A DNA stretch of 64,000 bases from Spirosoma foliorum (GTDB lineage Bacteria > Bacteroidota > Bacteroidia > Cytophagales > Spirosomataceae): positions 7,505,001-7,569,000 of the forward strand of contig NZ_CP059732.1 in NCBI RefSeq assembly GCF_014117325.1. Direction: 5' to 3'. The notes below the pieces were generated by a model. It had not been told where the DNA came from, did no database searches, and saw only the letters and a list, made by a program, of their open reading frames with translations. A program made the translations under genes and the position numbers. This document shows, one piece after another, positions 27,079 to 35,554 of this stretch; the first letter of the stretch is position 1; each line of letters begins with the position of its first letter.

Positions 27079-28152
27079 ATGAAAATTGCACTGGTTACGG
27101 GTTCTGCTGGTTTGATTGGTAGTGAAGCCGTTGCTTTTTTTGCTGATAAGTTTGACCTCGTTGTCGGAATAGATAATAACATGCGGCAGTACTTCTTCGG
27201 AGCTGATGGCTCTACGGAATGGAACCGTAATCGTTTGGCCGAAACTTATTCAAATTACGTTCACCGTGCCGCCGATATTCGGGAGGTTCCGCAACTGGAA
27301 GTAATTTTCAAGGAGTTCGGCACTGATATTAAGCTGGTTTTGCACACAGCCGCACAGCCAAGCCACGACTGGGCTGCTCGTGAGCCGTTCACCGATTTCG
27401 GTGTAAATGCGGTAGGGACGCTTAATATGCTCGAAATGACTCGACTTCATTGTCCTGAAGCGGTCTTTATTTTCACCTCTACGAACAAAGTTTACGGCGA
27501 CAACCCGAACTTCCTGCCGCTAATCGAAACCGAAACGCGCTGGGAAATCGACCATAATCACCCCTACTTCGAAAATGGTATCGACGAGCACATGAGTCTC
27601 GATCATACCAAGCACTCAGTTTTTGGGGCATCGAAAGTAGCTGCTGATATTATGGTGCAGGAATATGGCCGTTACTTCGGTATGAATACTGGCGTATTCC
27701 GGGGCGGTTGCTTAACGGGGCCGAATCACTCAGGTGCCCAATTGCATGGATTCCTGTCGTACCTGATGAAATGTGCTATCACCGGAAATCAGTACACCAT
27801 TTTTGGGTATAAAGGCAAGCAGGTTCGCGATAATATTCATAGCTGGGATTTGGTAAACATGTTCTGGCATTTCTACCAGAATCCACGTCCGGGTGAAGTA
27901 TATAACGCGGGCGGTGGTCGTTATGCCAACTGCTCCATGCTCGAAGCCATTGCGCTTTGCGAAGAAATTTCGGGCAACAAAATGAACTACCAATATTCAG
28001 AAACCAACCGGAGCGGTGATCATATCTGGTACATTTCTGACTTGTCTAAATTCAAACAGCACTATCCTAATTGGGATTGGACGTTCGATTTGAAAGAGAC
28101 AATGAGCCAGATTCACGACAGCATGGCTGCCCGTTTGTCTGTAGCTAAATAA
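27079..28152 (+). CDS. NAD-dependent nucleotide-sugar epimerase (CDP-paratose 2-epimerase-like, SDR) with Phe at the catalytic Tyr site
   Basis: A 357-residue extended SDR that resembles CDP-paratose/CDP-tyvelose 2-epimerase and related sugar epimerases. The NAD motif [14 protein letters not shown] is at residues 8-21, and [16 protein letters not shown] near residue 130 carries the conserved Thr/Ser. The YxxxK catalytic pair reads Phe182-xxx-Lys186 ([12 protein letters not shown]), so the usual proton-transfer tyrosine is absent. [20 protein letters not shown] and [17 protein letters not shown] are further family blocks. It is the first gene of a five-gene glycan set; the next gene starts 35 bases later. 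The reaction is uncertain: C2-epimerase chemistry proceeds through oxidation, and the Phe may shift the mechanism. Confidence 0.85.
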   Translation: MKIALVTGSAGLIGSEAVAFFADKFDLVVGIDNNMRQYFFGADGSTEWNRNRLAETYSNYVHRAADIREVPQLEVIFKEFGTDIKLVLHTAAQPSHDWAAREPFTDFGVNAVGTLNMLEMTRLHCPEAVFIFTSTNKVYGDNPNFLPLIETETRWEIDHNHPYFENGIDEHMSLDHTKHSVFGASKVAADIMVQEYGRYFGMNTGVFRGGCLTGPNHSGAQLHGFLSYLMKCAITGNQYTIFGYKGKQVRDNIHSWDLVNMFWHFYQNPRPGEVYNAGGGRYANCSMLEAIALCEEISGNKMNYQYSETNRSGDHIWYISDLSKFKQHYPNWDWTFDLKETMSQIHDSMAARLSVAK

Positions 28153-28189
28153 GTTACGCTTAAACGTATAGTACCGAATACCTGAATTG

Positions 28190-29140
28190 ATGAGCTGGAA
28201 AAAGAAAGGACTGATTTATAAACCCGATGGTTCGCAGCCGTTCAGCCGAACCCATGCCCAAGTGCCGTTTGGTTACCCGATGCAGGATAAGTTGCGGGTT
28301 TATTTCTCGACACGCGATGAAAACATTTCGTCGGCAGTGTCATTTGTTGAATTGAATCCCGATAATCTTTCCGAAGTACTCTATGTGCACGACAAGACCT
28401 GCTTAGAAAAAGGCGATGTGGGCATGTTTGACGAAACGGGAACAATGCCGTCCTGGTTTCTGCCCGTTGGCGACGAAATCTGGCTATACTATACTGGCTG
28501 GAACAAGAGCGAAACCGCTAGTTATCGGCTCGGTATTGGGCTGGCTATTAGTAAGGATGGTGGCCTGACGTTTGAACGTAAGTTTACCGGTCCGTTGCTC
28601 GATCGGTATATATTCGATCAGGTGTGGGTGGCTCAACCCTGCGTTATCCGTGAGGAGCAGGCTGATGGCTCTATTCTATGGCGAATGTGGTATTTGTCTT
28701 GCACCAAAATCGAAGTGATTCAAGGACATCCCGAACCTTTTTATGATGTTAAGTATGCTGAATCGGCAGATGGAATTCATTGGGAGCGTACGGGACATGT
28801 TTGCGTAGGCTACGATGAATTTACGGACGCCATCGGGCGACCTACCGTTTATAAAGATGGGAATTTGTACAAAATGTATTTTTCTTATCGGAACGCGACG
28901 AACTATCGTACCGACGTTCAGCGTAGTTATCGGATTGGTTATGCCGAATCAGAAGATGGTATTAACTGGGTACGGAAAGATGAATTAGCGGGTATTGAGC
29001 GATCGGCTGAAGGCTGGGACTCACTGATGATGGACTATTGTCACATTTTCCCGCATCAGAATCAATGGGTTATGTTCTATAACGGAAACGGTTTTGGTGC
29101 GTCTGGATTTGGCTATGCCACTCAGTCAAAAACTGATTAA
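28190..29140 (+). CDS. Beta-propeller glycosidase-like protein
   Basis: A 317-residue protein with repeated strands typical of the five-bladed propellers of GH43/GH130-like families: IWLYYTGWNKSETASYRLGI, GLAISKDGGLTFER, KYAESADGIHWERTGHVC, YRIGYAESEDGINWVRKD and QWVMFYNGNGFGASGFGYAT. A conserved acid pattern could exist in RVYFSTRDENISSAV and DAIGRPTVYKDG, but I cannot assign a catalytic pair with confidence. There is no signal peptide, so it acts in the cytoplasm or on lipid-linked precursors. The ATG at 28190 is chosen over the TTG at 28187. Placed between an epimerase and an oxygenase-like gene, it probably modifies or recognises a sugar in the glycan pathway. Function remains inference. 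Confidence 0.7.
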   Translation: MSWKKKGLIYKPDGSQPFSRTHAQVPFGYPMQDKLRVYFSTRDENISSAVSFVELNPDNLSEVLYVHDKTCLEKGDVGMFDETGTMPSWFLPVGDEIWLYYTGWNKSETASYRLGIGLAISKDGGLTFERKFTGPLLDRYIFDQVWVAQPCVIREEQADGSILWRMWYLSCTKIEVIQGHPEPFYDVKYAESADGIHWERTGHVCVGYDEFTDAIGRPTVYKDGNLYKMYFSYRNATNYRTDVQRSYRIGYAESEDGINWVRKDELAGIERSAEGWDSLMMDYCHIFPHQNQWVMFYNGNGFGASGFGYATQSKTD

Positions 29141-29212
29141 AATCAGCGTAGAGGAATTTGCATTTTATGTAGGTAGCCGCCTACTTTGTACGAAATCAGT
29201 AAGCGAATAACC

Positions 29213-30025
29213 ATGAAAGAAGTAGCAAAATACATTATAAAGGTTGATGCTCAATTCAAGGATGGCCAGATCGTGCCCGAGATTCCATATGAAGAGGTAA
29301 TGCGGTTGGTCAACGAGCCGAATATTGTTATTATTAAAACAGGTATTCCGGAACAAACGCTTCGTAACGTTATCGAAGCTACGCATGCCTGGGCATCCAA
29401 GACACCCTTGGCAGAGGCTCCCGATTCCTTCGACAATAATCAGCACAAACAACGACTGCACATTGCCAAAATTCAACAGGCTCCGCAGTTGTTTCACGAC
29501 CATACCTTCGATGCTATTCTTGATCTTGAAGAACCAACGCAACAAACGTTGATGGAGGTTTTTAATCCCCTGCGTCAATTCTGGAATAACCTGACGGGTA
29601 ACAATGAAGAGTATGGTATTCGGAAAGGCCAGCCCTATTTTCATCCACAGGTAACGCATTACCCATTGGGCGGTAGTTTCTTTGGTCGGCACTGGCACCC
29701 GCTTAATCCACAAAAAGTGGGCACTATTCTGGCCCTGAACCAATACGGGAAAGATTACAATTCAGGCGGAACAGGTTATGTTATCAATGATCATATTGTT
29801 GAAACAGAGGGCTATCAGGACATGGGCGATATTATTTTATTCCGGTACGATCTGCCTCACTGGGTTAGCCCGTCAAGTTTTGCGGACCGTTTTAGCTGGG
29901 ATGATCCCGCTGGTCGTTGGGTAGCTATTCTGCCTTTCTATGACCCCTGGGGAAAACCTGCTGACAAAGATGAGCCTCAAGGCTGGAAATCCCATATTCA
30001 AACTGCTAAAGAAGCAACTGTATAG
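29213..30025 (+). CDS. Double-stranded beta-helix oxygenase-like protein, function unknown
   Basis: A 270-residue soluble protein; the ATG at 29213 fits MKEVAKYIIKVDAQF better than the upstream start. The centre and C-terminus look like a cupin or non-heme iron dioxygenase fold: VTHYPLGGSFFGRHWHPLNP (with H-W-H near residue 160), then GKDYNSGGTGYVINDH, and GDIILFRYDLPHWVSP with a distal His. The His-x-His followed by a distal His in a beta-helix context resembles metal ligands of 2OG/Fe(II) or cupin enzymes, but the typical HxD is not there. It lies third in the glycan gene set, 72 bases after the propeller gene, so a tailoring step on a sugar or peptide is plausible. A substrate cannot be given. 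Confidence 0.6.
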   Translation: MKEVAKYIIKVDAQFKDGQIVPEIPYEEVMRLVNEPNIVIIKTGIPEQTLRNVIEATHAWASKTPLAEAPDSFDNNQHKQRLHIAKIQQAPQLFHDHTFDAILDLEEPTQQTLMEVFNPLRQFWNNLTGNNEEYGIRKGQPYFHPQVTHYPLGGSFFGRHWHPLNPQKVGTILALNQYGKDYNSGGTGYVINDHIVETEGYQDMGDIILFRYDLPHWVSPSSFADRFSWDDPAGRWVAILPFYDPWGKPADKDEPQGWKSHIQTAKEATV

Positions 30026-30038
30026 AAATAAAGTGATA

Positions 30039-30095
30039 GGAATAAACCAGGAGGCATCGGAGGGGAAACTTTTCTGATGCCTCCTGGTTTATTCC
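30039..30095 (+). terminator. Terminator-like inverted repeat inside the glycan set
   Basis: Perfect 20-base arms GGAATAAACCAGGAGGCATC (30039-30058) and its complement (30076-30095) with a 17-base loop. It sits between the oxygenase-like gene and the first glycosyltransferase and would partly separate the two halves of the cluster. There is no long U-run. Confidence 0.7.
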
Positions 30096-30111
30096 TTACT
30101 ACAGACTAGTT

Positions 30112-31068
30112 ATGATAAAAGTTAGTGTCCTGATTATCACGTATAACCAGAAGAAATTCATCCGCGAAGCTATTGATAGTGTTTTGGCGCAGAAGACAAC
30201 ATTCCCTATCGAAATATTAGTTGGTGATGATTTTTCGACCGATGGCACACGGGAGATTATTCAGGAATACGAACGCCAGTACCCAGGCTTGGTTATTGGT
30301 GTCTTGCATCCGCACAACATGGGTAAAAATGGCGGCATTAACTTTCTGGAAACGTTGAAGCTGGCTAAAGGTGAGTACTACGCTTTAATTGATGGCGATG
30401 ATTACTTAACCAATCCACTGAAACTTCAAAAGCAGGCCGATCAGCTGGATGCCCATCCCGACTATTCAATGAGCTTCCATAATGCATTGATTACGTATGA
30501 AGATGGTAGTCCGTCTCACGTACTCAATGGCGATGACATGAAGCCGTTTTATACGGTAGAAGACCTGATTGGTGAGGATGAAATCTGGTTTATGGCTACC
30601 TCGAGTACGATGTACCGAAATAGCATAAAAGAGTACCCGGCCTGGTTTCGCGAGTCGTCGAGTGGCGATATTCCGCGCTTGATCCTGAAAGCTAAACTCG
30701 GTAAGATCGGTTATATTCCGGATGTTATGTCTGTATATCGGAAGAATAGGGCTGGAGCCAGCTTTCATGATAACTATCAGAATGAAACGTTTCTGCGGAA
30801 CCGGATTCAGATGTACAGCGATATTAATCAGGAACTCGATTATCGGTATGATGCTTTACTGCGCCGAAATATGGCTCGCTATTATCGAATGATGCTCGAT
30901 TCCCAACAGTATAAAGATAGCTATTTCCGGCGGGCAGCTTTGGCGGTCAAATACCTTTATATGGCAAAGCCAGGCTGGAATAAAACAAAAGCCGTTATTA
31001 GAGACTATATTGTACCGCGGCCAGTTGCTAAAGTCTATAGCACGTTGCGCCTGTTGCCACATCGATAG
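30112..31068 (+). CDS. Family 2 glycosyltransferase
   Basis: A 318-residue GT-A fold glycosyltransferase. The N-terminal block VSVLIITYNQKKFIREAIDS, then ILVGDDFSTDGTREIIQEYE, and the metal-binding DxD-like motif ALIDGDDYLTNPLKLQKQAD near residue 95 define the family. No membrane segment is evident, so it acts at the cytoplasmic membrane face on lipid-linked or protein acceptors. It is 44% charged or polar at the C-terminal third with YRYDALLRRNMARYYR-type helices. It is the fourth gene of the glycan set and starts 17 bases after the terminator-like repeat. Donor sugar is unknown. Confidence 0.9.
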   Translation: MIKVSVLIITYNQKKFIREAIDSVLAQKTTFPIEILVGDDFSTDGTREIIQEYERQYPGLVIGVLHPHNMGKNGGINFLETLKLAKGEYYALIDGDDYLTNPLKLQKQADQLDAHPDYSMSFHNALITYEDGSPSHVLNGDDMKPFYTVEDLIGEDEIWFMATSSTMYRNSIKEYPAWFRESSSGDIPRLILKAKLGKIGYIPDVMSVYRKNRAGASFHDNYQNETFLRNRIQMYSDINQELDYRYDALLRRNMARYYRMMLDSQQYKDSYFRRAALAVKYLYMAKPGWNKTKAVIRDYIVPRPVAKVYSTLRLLPHR

Positions 31069-31122
31069 GCGATGCGGATGAATAAACCATCAATTGCGGA
31101 TCTTGTCCGTACCTGACTACAT

Positions 31123-31893
31123 ATGAAATTAAGCGTTGTTATTCCTGCCTACAATGAAGAAGAGTCGTTGCCGCCAACGTTGCGCGTGCTCTATCAAACA
31201 CTGGCCAAGCACGGAATTCCTCATGAAATTTGCGTTACAAACGATAACTCCAAAGATGGCACGCTGAAGGTACTAGAGCAGTTAGCGGCAACGGAAATCC
31301 CGACACTGGTTTACTATACTAATCCCGGACCAAACGGGTTTGGCTATGCGGTACGCTATGGTCTGGAACGGTTTTCGGGTGATTGTGTCGCTGTGTTTAT
31401 GGCCGATTTGTCCGACGATCCAGAGGACTTAGTGAAGTTTTATCACAAAATGATGGAAACCGGTACCGATGCGGTATTTGGCTCGCGCTGGGGAAAAGAT
31501 GGTAAAGTAATTGACTATCCTGAGTTGAAAAAACTCATTAACCGTGTTGCTAACTTCATTGTGCGGATGGTTATGGGCATTAAATACAACGACACGACCA
31601 ACGCATTTAAACTCTACAAACGAGAGACGATTGAAGGAGTAAAGCCATTTCTAGCGCCCCATTTTAACCTGACGGTCGAACTTCCCCTTAAAGCAATTGT
31701 ACGGGGCTATTCGTATGAGGTAGTACCCAATAGCTGGACCAATCGGAAATACGGTGAGTCGAAGCTGAAAATTAAAGAAATGGGGAGCCGCTACTTCTTC
31801 ATTCTGATGTACTGCCTGATTGAGAAATATTTTTCGCAAGGTGACTTTCGCAAAAAAACAGCGACTACTCCCGCACAAACGGTAAGCCGGTAG
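31123..31893 (+). CDS. Dolichol-phosphate mannosyltransferase-like GT2 (DPM1-type)
   Basis: A 256-residue glycosyltransferase 2 of the polyprenol-phosphate sugar synthase type. Motifs are LSVVIPAYNEEESLPPTLRV at the N-terminus, VTNDNSKDGTLKVLEQLA, the DxD-like MADLSDDPEDLVKFYHKM, SRWGKDGKV, and VVPNSWTNRKYGESKLKIKE. These are shared with DPM1 and with bacterial polyprenyl-phosphate mannose or glucose synthases. It lacks a large C-terminal membrane domain, which suggests the soluble or DPM1-like form. With manC in the window, GDP-mannose is a reasonable donor, but that is inference. It ends three bases before the convergent membrane protein gene. Confidence 0.9.
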   Translation: MKLSVVIPAYNEEESLPPTLRVLYQTLAKHGIPHEICVTNDNSKDGTLKVLEQLAATEIPTLVYYTNPGPNGFGYAVRYGLERFSGDCVAVFMADLSDDPEDLVKFYHKMMETGTDAVFGSRWGKDGKVIDYPELKKLINRVANFIVRMVMGIKYNDTTNAFKLYKRETIEGVKPFLAPHFNLTVELPLKAIVRGYSYEVVPNSWTNRKYGESKLKIKEMGSRYFFILMYCLIEKYFSQGDFRKKTATTPAQTVSR

Positions 31894-31895
31894 TA

Positions 31896-32339
31896 TTAGC
31901 CTAAAATTCCTTTTAGGCCCGGAATCTGGTAAAAAGCGAGTGTCTGAACAACGGCCCACGCGGCCGCGCTAATAAGCATATACAGCATCAGTTGGCCACG
32001 TTTGACTCCAAATGAAAGGGCTATAATAGTTCCACCAATTGGAGTCAGAATTAGTGGCGTTAAGAGCGCGATACCGGCTAGGCCAGCCCGTTTCCAGATA
32101 CGGATTGCCAGCCGCGTACGCTTTGTAAATCGTTTGGGTGTGCTAGGCCGATAGCGTTGCCACAGGGCTTGCAAAGCAGCTCCAGCGTATGTAACGACTA
32201 TAACACTCAGCATCATACCTACTGTTGTACAAATCGCGGTTTCGAGCCAGGTTAATCCAAGCGTGACCCCTGAGAGTGGCCCCCCAACGAATTTGATCGT
32301 GCTGGCAATGATCACGGAAATGTATTTGGCAATATGCAT
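31896..32339 (-). CDS. Small integral membrane protein, small multidrug-export-like
   Basis: A 147-residue hydrophobic protein with about four predicted membrane segments (residues 7-22, 31-55, 85-110, 120-140). The segment RAGLAGIALLTPLILTPIGG recalls small multi-drug export proteins (Sm_multidrug_ex), and a conserved Gly/Pro-rich helix LTPIGGTIIALSFGVKRGQ follows, but the match is loose. No transport substrate can be named. A basic loop (RYRPSTPKRFTKRTRLAIRIW) separates the second and third helices. It is on the opposite strand to the last glycosyltransferase, and its start lies 54 bases before the hydrolase gene, suggesting a shared divergent promoter region. Confidence 0.55.
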   Translation of the reverse strand: MHIAKYISVIIASTIKFVGGPLSGVTLGLTWLETAICTTVGMMLSVIVVTYAGAALQALWQRYRPSTPKRFTKRTRLAIRIWKRAGLAGIALLTPLILTPIGGTIIALSFGVKRGQLMLYMLISAAAWAVVQTLAFYQIPGLKGILG

Positions 32340-32392
32340 GACTATCGTTTGTACTGGAACAACGATGTAAATGTATCCGTTGTTTAGTTAAT

Positions 32393-33355
32393 ATGCCGCT
32401 GATTCATTCTGCTTATCCTGGGCCACCTGCGTTGCAATATAACGGCCATCTGCAAACGATCATTCCCAGCCTCACACGTAAAGTGGCAGGGGTTACCTAC
32501 GAACGTGAGCGATTAATACTAACCGATGGCGACTTCGTTGATCTGGATTGGATTGACGGTGGTAAAAATCGTCTGGTTGTCTTGACGCACGGCCTGGAGG
32601 GCGACAGTGGCCGACAGTATATACTGGGGACCGCAAAACTCTTTGCTAAGCACGGGTACGATGTGCTGGCCTGGAATTGTCGTTCCTGTAGTGGCGAAAT
32701 GAACAAGGAGTTTCGGCTTTATAACCACGGCGAAATCGGTGATTTAGGCGAGGTTATCGATCATGCGTTGCAAACAAAACGATATGCGGAAATAGCACTG
32801 ATCGGTTATAGCATGGGCGGAAACATTACGCTGAAATACCTGGGTGTTCATGGAAAACAGCTTCCCGATGCAGTCAAGCAAGGTATCGCCATTTCTGCCC
32901 CAACTGATTTGGGTGCCAGCGCGGTACTGCTCGACTGCCCAACTAACCGATTCTACCGCAATCGGTTCATGAAGAAACTAGTTGCCAAAGTAAGCCAGAA
33001 GGCCGACCGATTTCCAGGTCGATTGGATATGAGCCAATTACGAAATGTGAAAAAATGGCGGGATTTTGATGAGTTTTTTTCGGCCCCAGTCAATAGCTAT
33101 CGTGATGCTGACGATTTCTATACGCAGGCATCGGCCGTTAATTTCATGCCCGGTATTACTGTACCAACCTTGCTGCTCAATGCACAGAATGATCCTTTAC
33201 TCTCGCCAGAGTGTTCACCGGGTTGGCTGGCAGAATCCCACGAACATATTTTTTTAGAAACGCCCCGGACCGGTGGCCATGTTGGTTTTCAGATCGCCCG
33301 TGATGAACATACATACGCAGAACGTAGGGCCTTGTCATTTATTAATGGAAATTGA
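32393..33355 (+). CDS. YheT-family alpha/beta hydrolase
   Basis: A 320-residue cytoplasmic hydrolase of the YheT/EMB8 group. The signature NGHLQTIIPSLTRKV is near residue 18, LVVLTHGLEGDSGRQYILG contains the oxyanion region, and the nucleophile elbow ALIGYSMGGNITLKYLG carries the catalytic serine (about residue 143). The acid LLNAQNDPLLSPEC and the histidine (GGHVGFQ near residue 300) complete the triad. This group includes esterases of uncertain natural substrate. It is divergent to the membrane protein gene and convergent with the MerR-family gene, whose stop is 9 bases away. Confidence 0.9.
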   Translation: MPLIHSAYPGPPALQYNGHLQTIIPSLTRKVAGVTYERERLILTDGDFVDLDWIDGGKNRLVVLTHGLEGDSGRQYILGTAKLFAKHGYDVLAWNCRSCSGEMNKEFRLYNHGEIGDLGEVIDHALQTKRYAEIALIGYSMGGNITLKYLGVHGKQLPDAVKQGIAISAPTDLGASAVLLDCPTNRFYRNRFMKKLVAKVSQKADRFPGRLDMSQLRNVKKWRDFDEFFSAPVNSYRDADDFYTQASAVNFMPGITVPTLLLNAQNDPLLSPECSPGWLAESHEHIFLETPRTGGHVGFQIARDEHTYAERRALSFINGN

Positions 33356-33364
33356 TCAGAAGCA

Positions 33365-34240
33365 TTAATTCGTAGCAATGCGGACGAGTTCATTAATTTG
33401 ATTGATGATCATAACGTTATCGGGCGTGTCAATTCCTTGTCCAACAATCTGGTAACCAGTTAACAGTATTTGCGACTCTGGAAAAGCGGTAGCAAGTCGA
33501 TTTACGAAAGGCTGGACCTCATGATTAGCTGGCTGTGATGTGAGAATAGTAAGCAGATAATCGGGCTTATGTCGCTCATAAACGAATTCCAATTCGCTGA
33601 ATGGCAGATTTTGACCTAAATAAATGACTTTATTCGAGCGGGCGCGGATGATATAGTCGGCAAACAATAAACTGATTTCGTGAAACTCTCCCTCAGGAAG
33701 AAATAGAATGTATTTTTTACCCGTAGCCGATTGCTTGCTCTGACCATCTATGGCAACAATAAGCTTCTGTCGGATTAAGTTCGAAATAAAATGCTCCTGA
33801 GCAGGCCCAATAGAGCCTGTTGTCCAGAGTGTACCAATACGATTCAAAAAGGGGTAGATGATATTGATCATCGTATTTTCGAACCCAAATTGAAACGAAT
33901 TATCACGAATAATTTTCTCGAACCCTTCCTCGTCCAGGTCGATCATGGAGAGCGTCAGCGCGTGAATCTGATCAGGGTAGGTAAGGCGTCGTTCTGAAAC
34001 ACTAACAACTTCACGATATAACTCTTCGGGTGAGAGCTTCGAGATTTCCGAAATTTTGTAGCCGTGATCCTTCAATAAGGAAATATTCAGCACAAGCTTC
34101 AAATCCTGATCGTCATACGTTCGGATGTTGGTATCAGTTCGTTGCGGGGCAATAATGGCGTACCGTTGCTCCCAAATTCGCAACGTATGGGCTTTAATTC
34201 CTGAAAGCTGCTCTAAATCTCTAATGGAATAGGTACTCAT
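33365..34240 (-). CDS. MerR-family regulator with C-terminal B12-binding domain (CarH/LitR-like)
   Basis: A 291-residue transcription factor; the ATG at 34240 gives MSTYSIRDLEQ and is preferred to an upstream start at 34255. An N-terminal MerR winged helix (about 1-70, IKAHTLRIWEQRYAIIAPQR) is followed by a B12-binding helical bundle. The LWTTGSIGPAQEHF segment matches the W-x9-EH signature of CarH, and a Rossmann-like B12-binding domain (about 180-290) has PEGEFHEISLLFADYI. The lower-ligand histidine motif there has E-x-H-x-x-Ser where CarH has E-x-H-x-x-Gly. CarH proteins repress carotenoid genes in the dark and release DNA when light breaks the cobalt-carbon bond. No carotenoid genes are next to it here, so targets are unknown. 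Confidence 0.88.
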   Translation of the reverse strand: MSTYSIRDLEQLSGIKAHTLRIWEQRYAIIAPQRTDTNIRTYDDQDLKLVLNISLLKDHGYKISEISKLSPEELYREVVSVSERRLTYPDQIHALTLSMIDLDEEGFEKIIRDNSFQFGFENTMINIIYPFLNRIGTLWTTGSIGPAQEHFISNLIRQKLIVAIDGQSKQSATGKKYILFLPEGEFHEISLLFADYIIRARSNKVIYLGQNLPFSELEFVYERHKPDYLLTILTSQPANHEVQPFVNRLATAFPESQILLTGYQIVGQGIDTPDNVMIINQINELVRIATN

Positions 34241-34479
34241 AAAACAAGACTGCAAAGAATAAACCTATAAGGCATCTGCCGTAAACTCAATTAAACGAAG
34301 CTGGTGCGGAGTATAGATATTTCCCTTGTTGAATTATAAACCGGAAACCGAGGGATGTTAATTTTGTTTAATCTTCTTTCTGTAAAGGTTCAACAAAAAT
34401 AGCATTTACTACTTATAAATCAAATCTATATAACACTTAACGTGAATTATGGAGGATTTACGAATAGAATTATACTAGT
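34241..34479. other. Upstream region of the B12-binding MerR gene
   Basis: An A/T-rich stretch of 239 bases without coding potential, lying between the regulator start and the palindromic repeat. No clear operator or TAnnTTTG box on the minus strand was found. Confidence 0.4.
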
Positions 34480-34561
34480 TTTTTGTCATCCCGACGCCAG
34501 GAGGGATCTTCGGTAGACAACCAGTTGCCGAAGATCCCTCCTGGCGTCGGGATGACAAAAA
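34480..34561. repeat. Palindromic element, GTCATyCCGACG family, copy B
   Basis: Perfect 34-base arms (34480-34513 and 34528-34561) with a 14-base loop. The arm starts TTTTTGTCATCCCGACG and contains CCAGGAGGGATCTTCGG. It is the longest copy of the family and lies between the MerR-type gene and the tRNA-His gene. Confidence 0.92.
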
Positions 34562-34670
34562 TAACATTATAAGTGACTGATTATCAGTTAATAATTTCAG
34601 ATTCTATCGATTATCCACGTTAACACTTAGTTACTGACTAACTAACTAGGTTAGTAAGTGCAGGGGCAAT

Positions 34671-34702
34671 AAAAAAAGCCCTGAACAGTCAGGGCTTTTT
34701 TT
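34671..34702 (-). terminator. Terminator of the tRNA-His gene
   Basis: AAAAAAAGCCCTGA (34671-34684) and TCAGGGCTTTTTTT (34689-34702) form a perfect 14-base stem with a 4-base loop and T-runs, ending 4 bases before the tRNA 3' end on the minus strand. Confidence 0.9.
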
Positions 34703-34705
34703 CAG

Positions 34706-34780
34706 GGTGAAAGACGGGGCTCGAACCCGCGACCTTCGGAACCACAATCCGACGCTCTAACCGACTGAGCTACAATCACC
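34706..34780 (-). tRNA. tRNA-His (anticodon GTG)
   Basis: A complete cloverleaf on the minus strand with anticodon loop TTGTGGT (anticodon GTG), D-stem GCTC/GAGC, anticodon stem TCGGA/TCCGA and a normal T arm (GCGGG TTCGAGC CCCGT). The extra G at position -1 faces C73, as expected for His. In the acceptor stem, pairs 5-68 and 6-67 are both U-U (strands GTGATTG and CTTTCAC). The CCA is not encoded. A strong terminator and a candidate promoter flank it. Confidence 0.92.
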
Positions 34781-34793
34781 ATTTTTGAGAGTG

Positions 34794-34801
34794 CAAAAGT
34801 A
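34794..34801 (-). promoter_or_regulatory. Candidate promoter (-7) of tRNA-His
   Basis: On the minus strand TACTTTTG (34801-34794) matches TAnnTTTG and lies 13 bases before the tRNA 5' end. The expected -33 region falls in the adjacent inverted repeat and has no clear TTTG at standard spacing. Confidence 0.5.
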
Positions 34802-34806
34802 ATGAA

Positions 34807-34873
34807 TAATGAATAATGTACAATGACTAATGGAGTTATTAATTATAAATTATGCATTGTACATTATTCATTA
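34807..34873. repeat. Inverted repeat, TAATGnATAATG family, copy 2
   Basis: Perfect 19-base arms TAATGAATAATGTACAATG (34807-34825) and its complement (34855-34873), with a 29-base A/T-rich loop. It lies between the superoxide dismutase gene and the tRNA-His promoter, and may serve as the end of the sod transcript. Confidence 0.85.
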
Positions 34874-34882
34874 CCCAATTAA

Positions 34883-35497
34883 TTAGGCTTGCTTGCCTTG
34901 CTGATACCGTTTTTCGGCAGCATTCCAGTCAACTACGTTGAAATAAGCCGCAATATAATCTGGACGACGGTTCTGATATTTCAGGTAATAAGCATGTTCC
35001 CAAACATCAAGGCCAATAATAGGGAAGCCTTTTACTTCGGCAATATCCATTAATGGGTTATCCTGGTTTGGTGAAGACGTGATCGCTAATTCACCTTCTG
35101 GCGTTACGATCAACCAAGCCCAACCCGAACCAAAACGAGTGGTAGCAGCTTTCGTAAATTCTTCTTTAAAAGCGTCAAATGAGCCAAATTTCTGGTTGAT
35201 AGCTTCAGCTAACGTGCCAGTAGGTTGTCCTCCACCCGTGCCCGAAATGGTGTTCCAGAACAATGTATGGTTATAATGGCCACCACCATTATTACGAACA
35301 GCAACGGGTGCTTTGCTCACACTGGCCAGCAGATCTTCGATGGATTTATTCTCCATGTCCGTGCCTGCAATGGCGTTATTCAAGTTCGTCACGTAAGCGT
35401 TATGGTGCTTGCCGTGGTGAATTTCCATTGTCTGTTTGTCAATATTCGGTTCGAGCGAATCACTTGGGTAAGGAAGCGGATCTAATACAAAAGCCAT
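34883..35497 (-). CDS. Superoxide dismutase (Fe/Mn type)
   Basis: A 204-residue Fe/Mn superoxide dismutase without signal peptide, therefore cytoplasmic. The N-terminal helices carry [20 protein letters not shown] (metal His), the middle [20 protein letters not shown], and the C-terminus [20 protein letters not shown] holds the last Asp and His ligands. Length is normal for the family. The metal (Fe, Mn or either) cannot be safely read from the residues seen. It follows tadA on the same strand with 57 bases between, and is ended by an inverted repeat before the tRNA-His gene. Confidence 0.95.
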   Translation of the reverse strand: MAFVLDPLPYPSDSLEPNIDKQTMEIHHGKHHNAYVTNLNNAIAGTDMENKSIEDLLASVSKAPVAVRNNGGGHYNHTLFWNTISGTGGGQPTGTLAEAINQKFGSFDAFKEEFTKAATTRFGSGWAWLIVTPEGELAITSSPNQDNPLMDIAEVKGFPIIGLDVWEHAYYLKYQNRRPDYIAAYFNVVDWNAAEKRYQQGKQA

Positions 35498-35554
35498 TGT
35501 ATTGATTAGTTAGAATGTAAGATTATTCGGTTCAGTTAACAAGCCTATTTCAAT

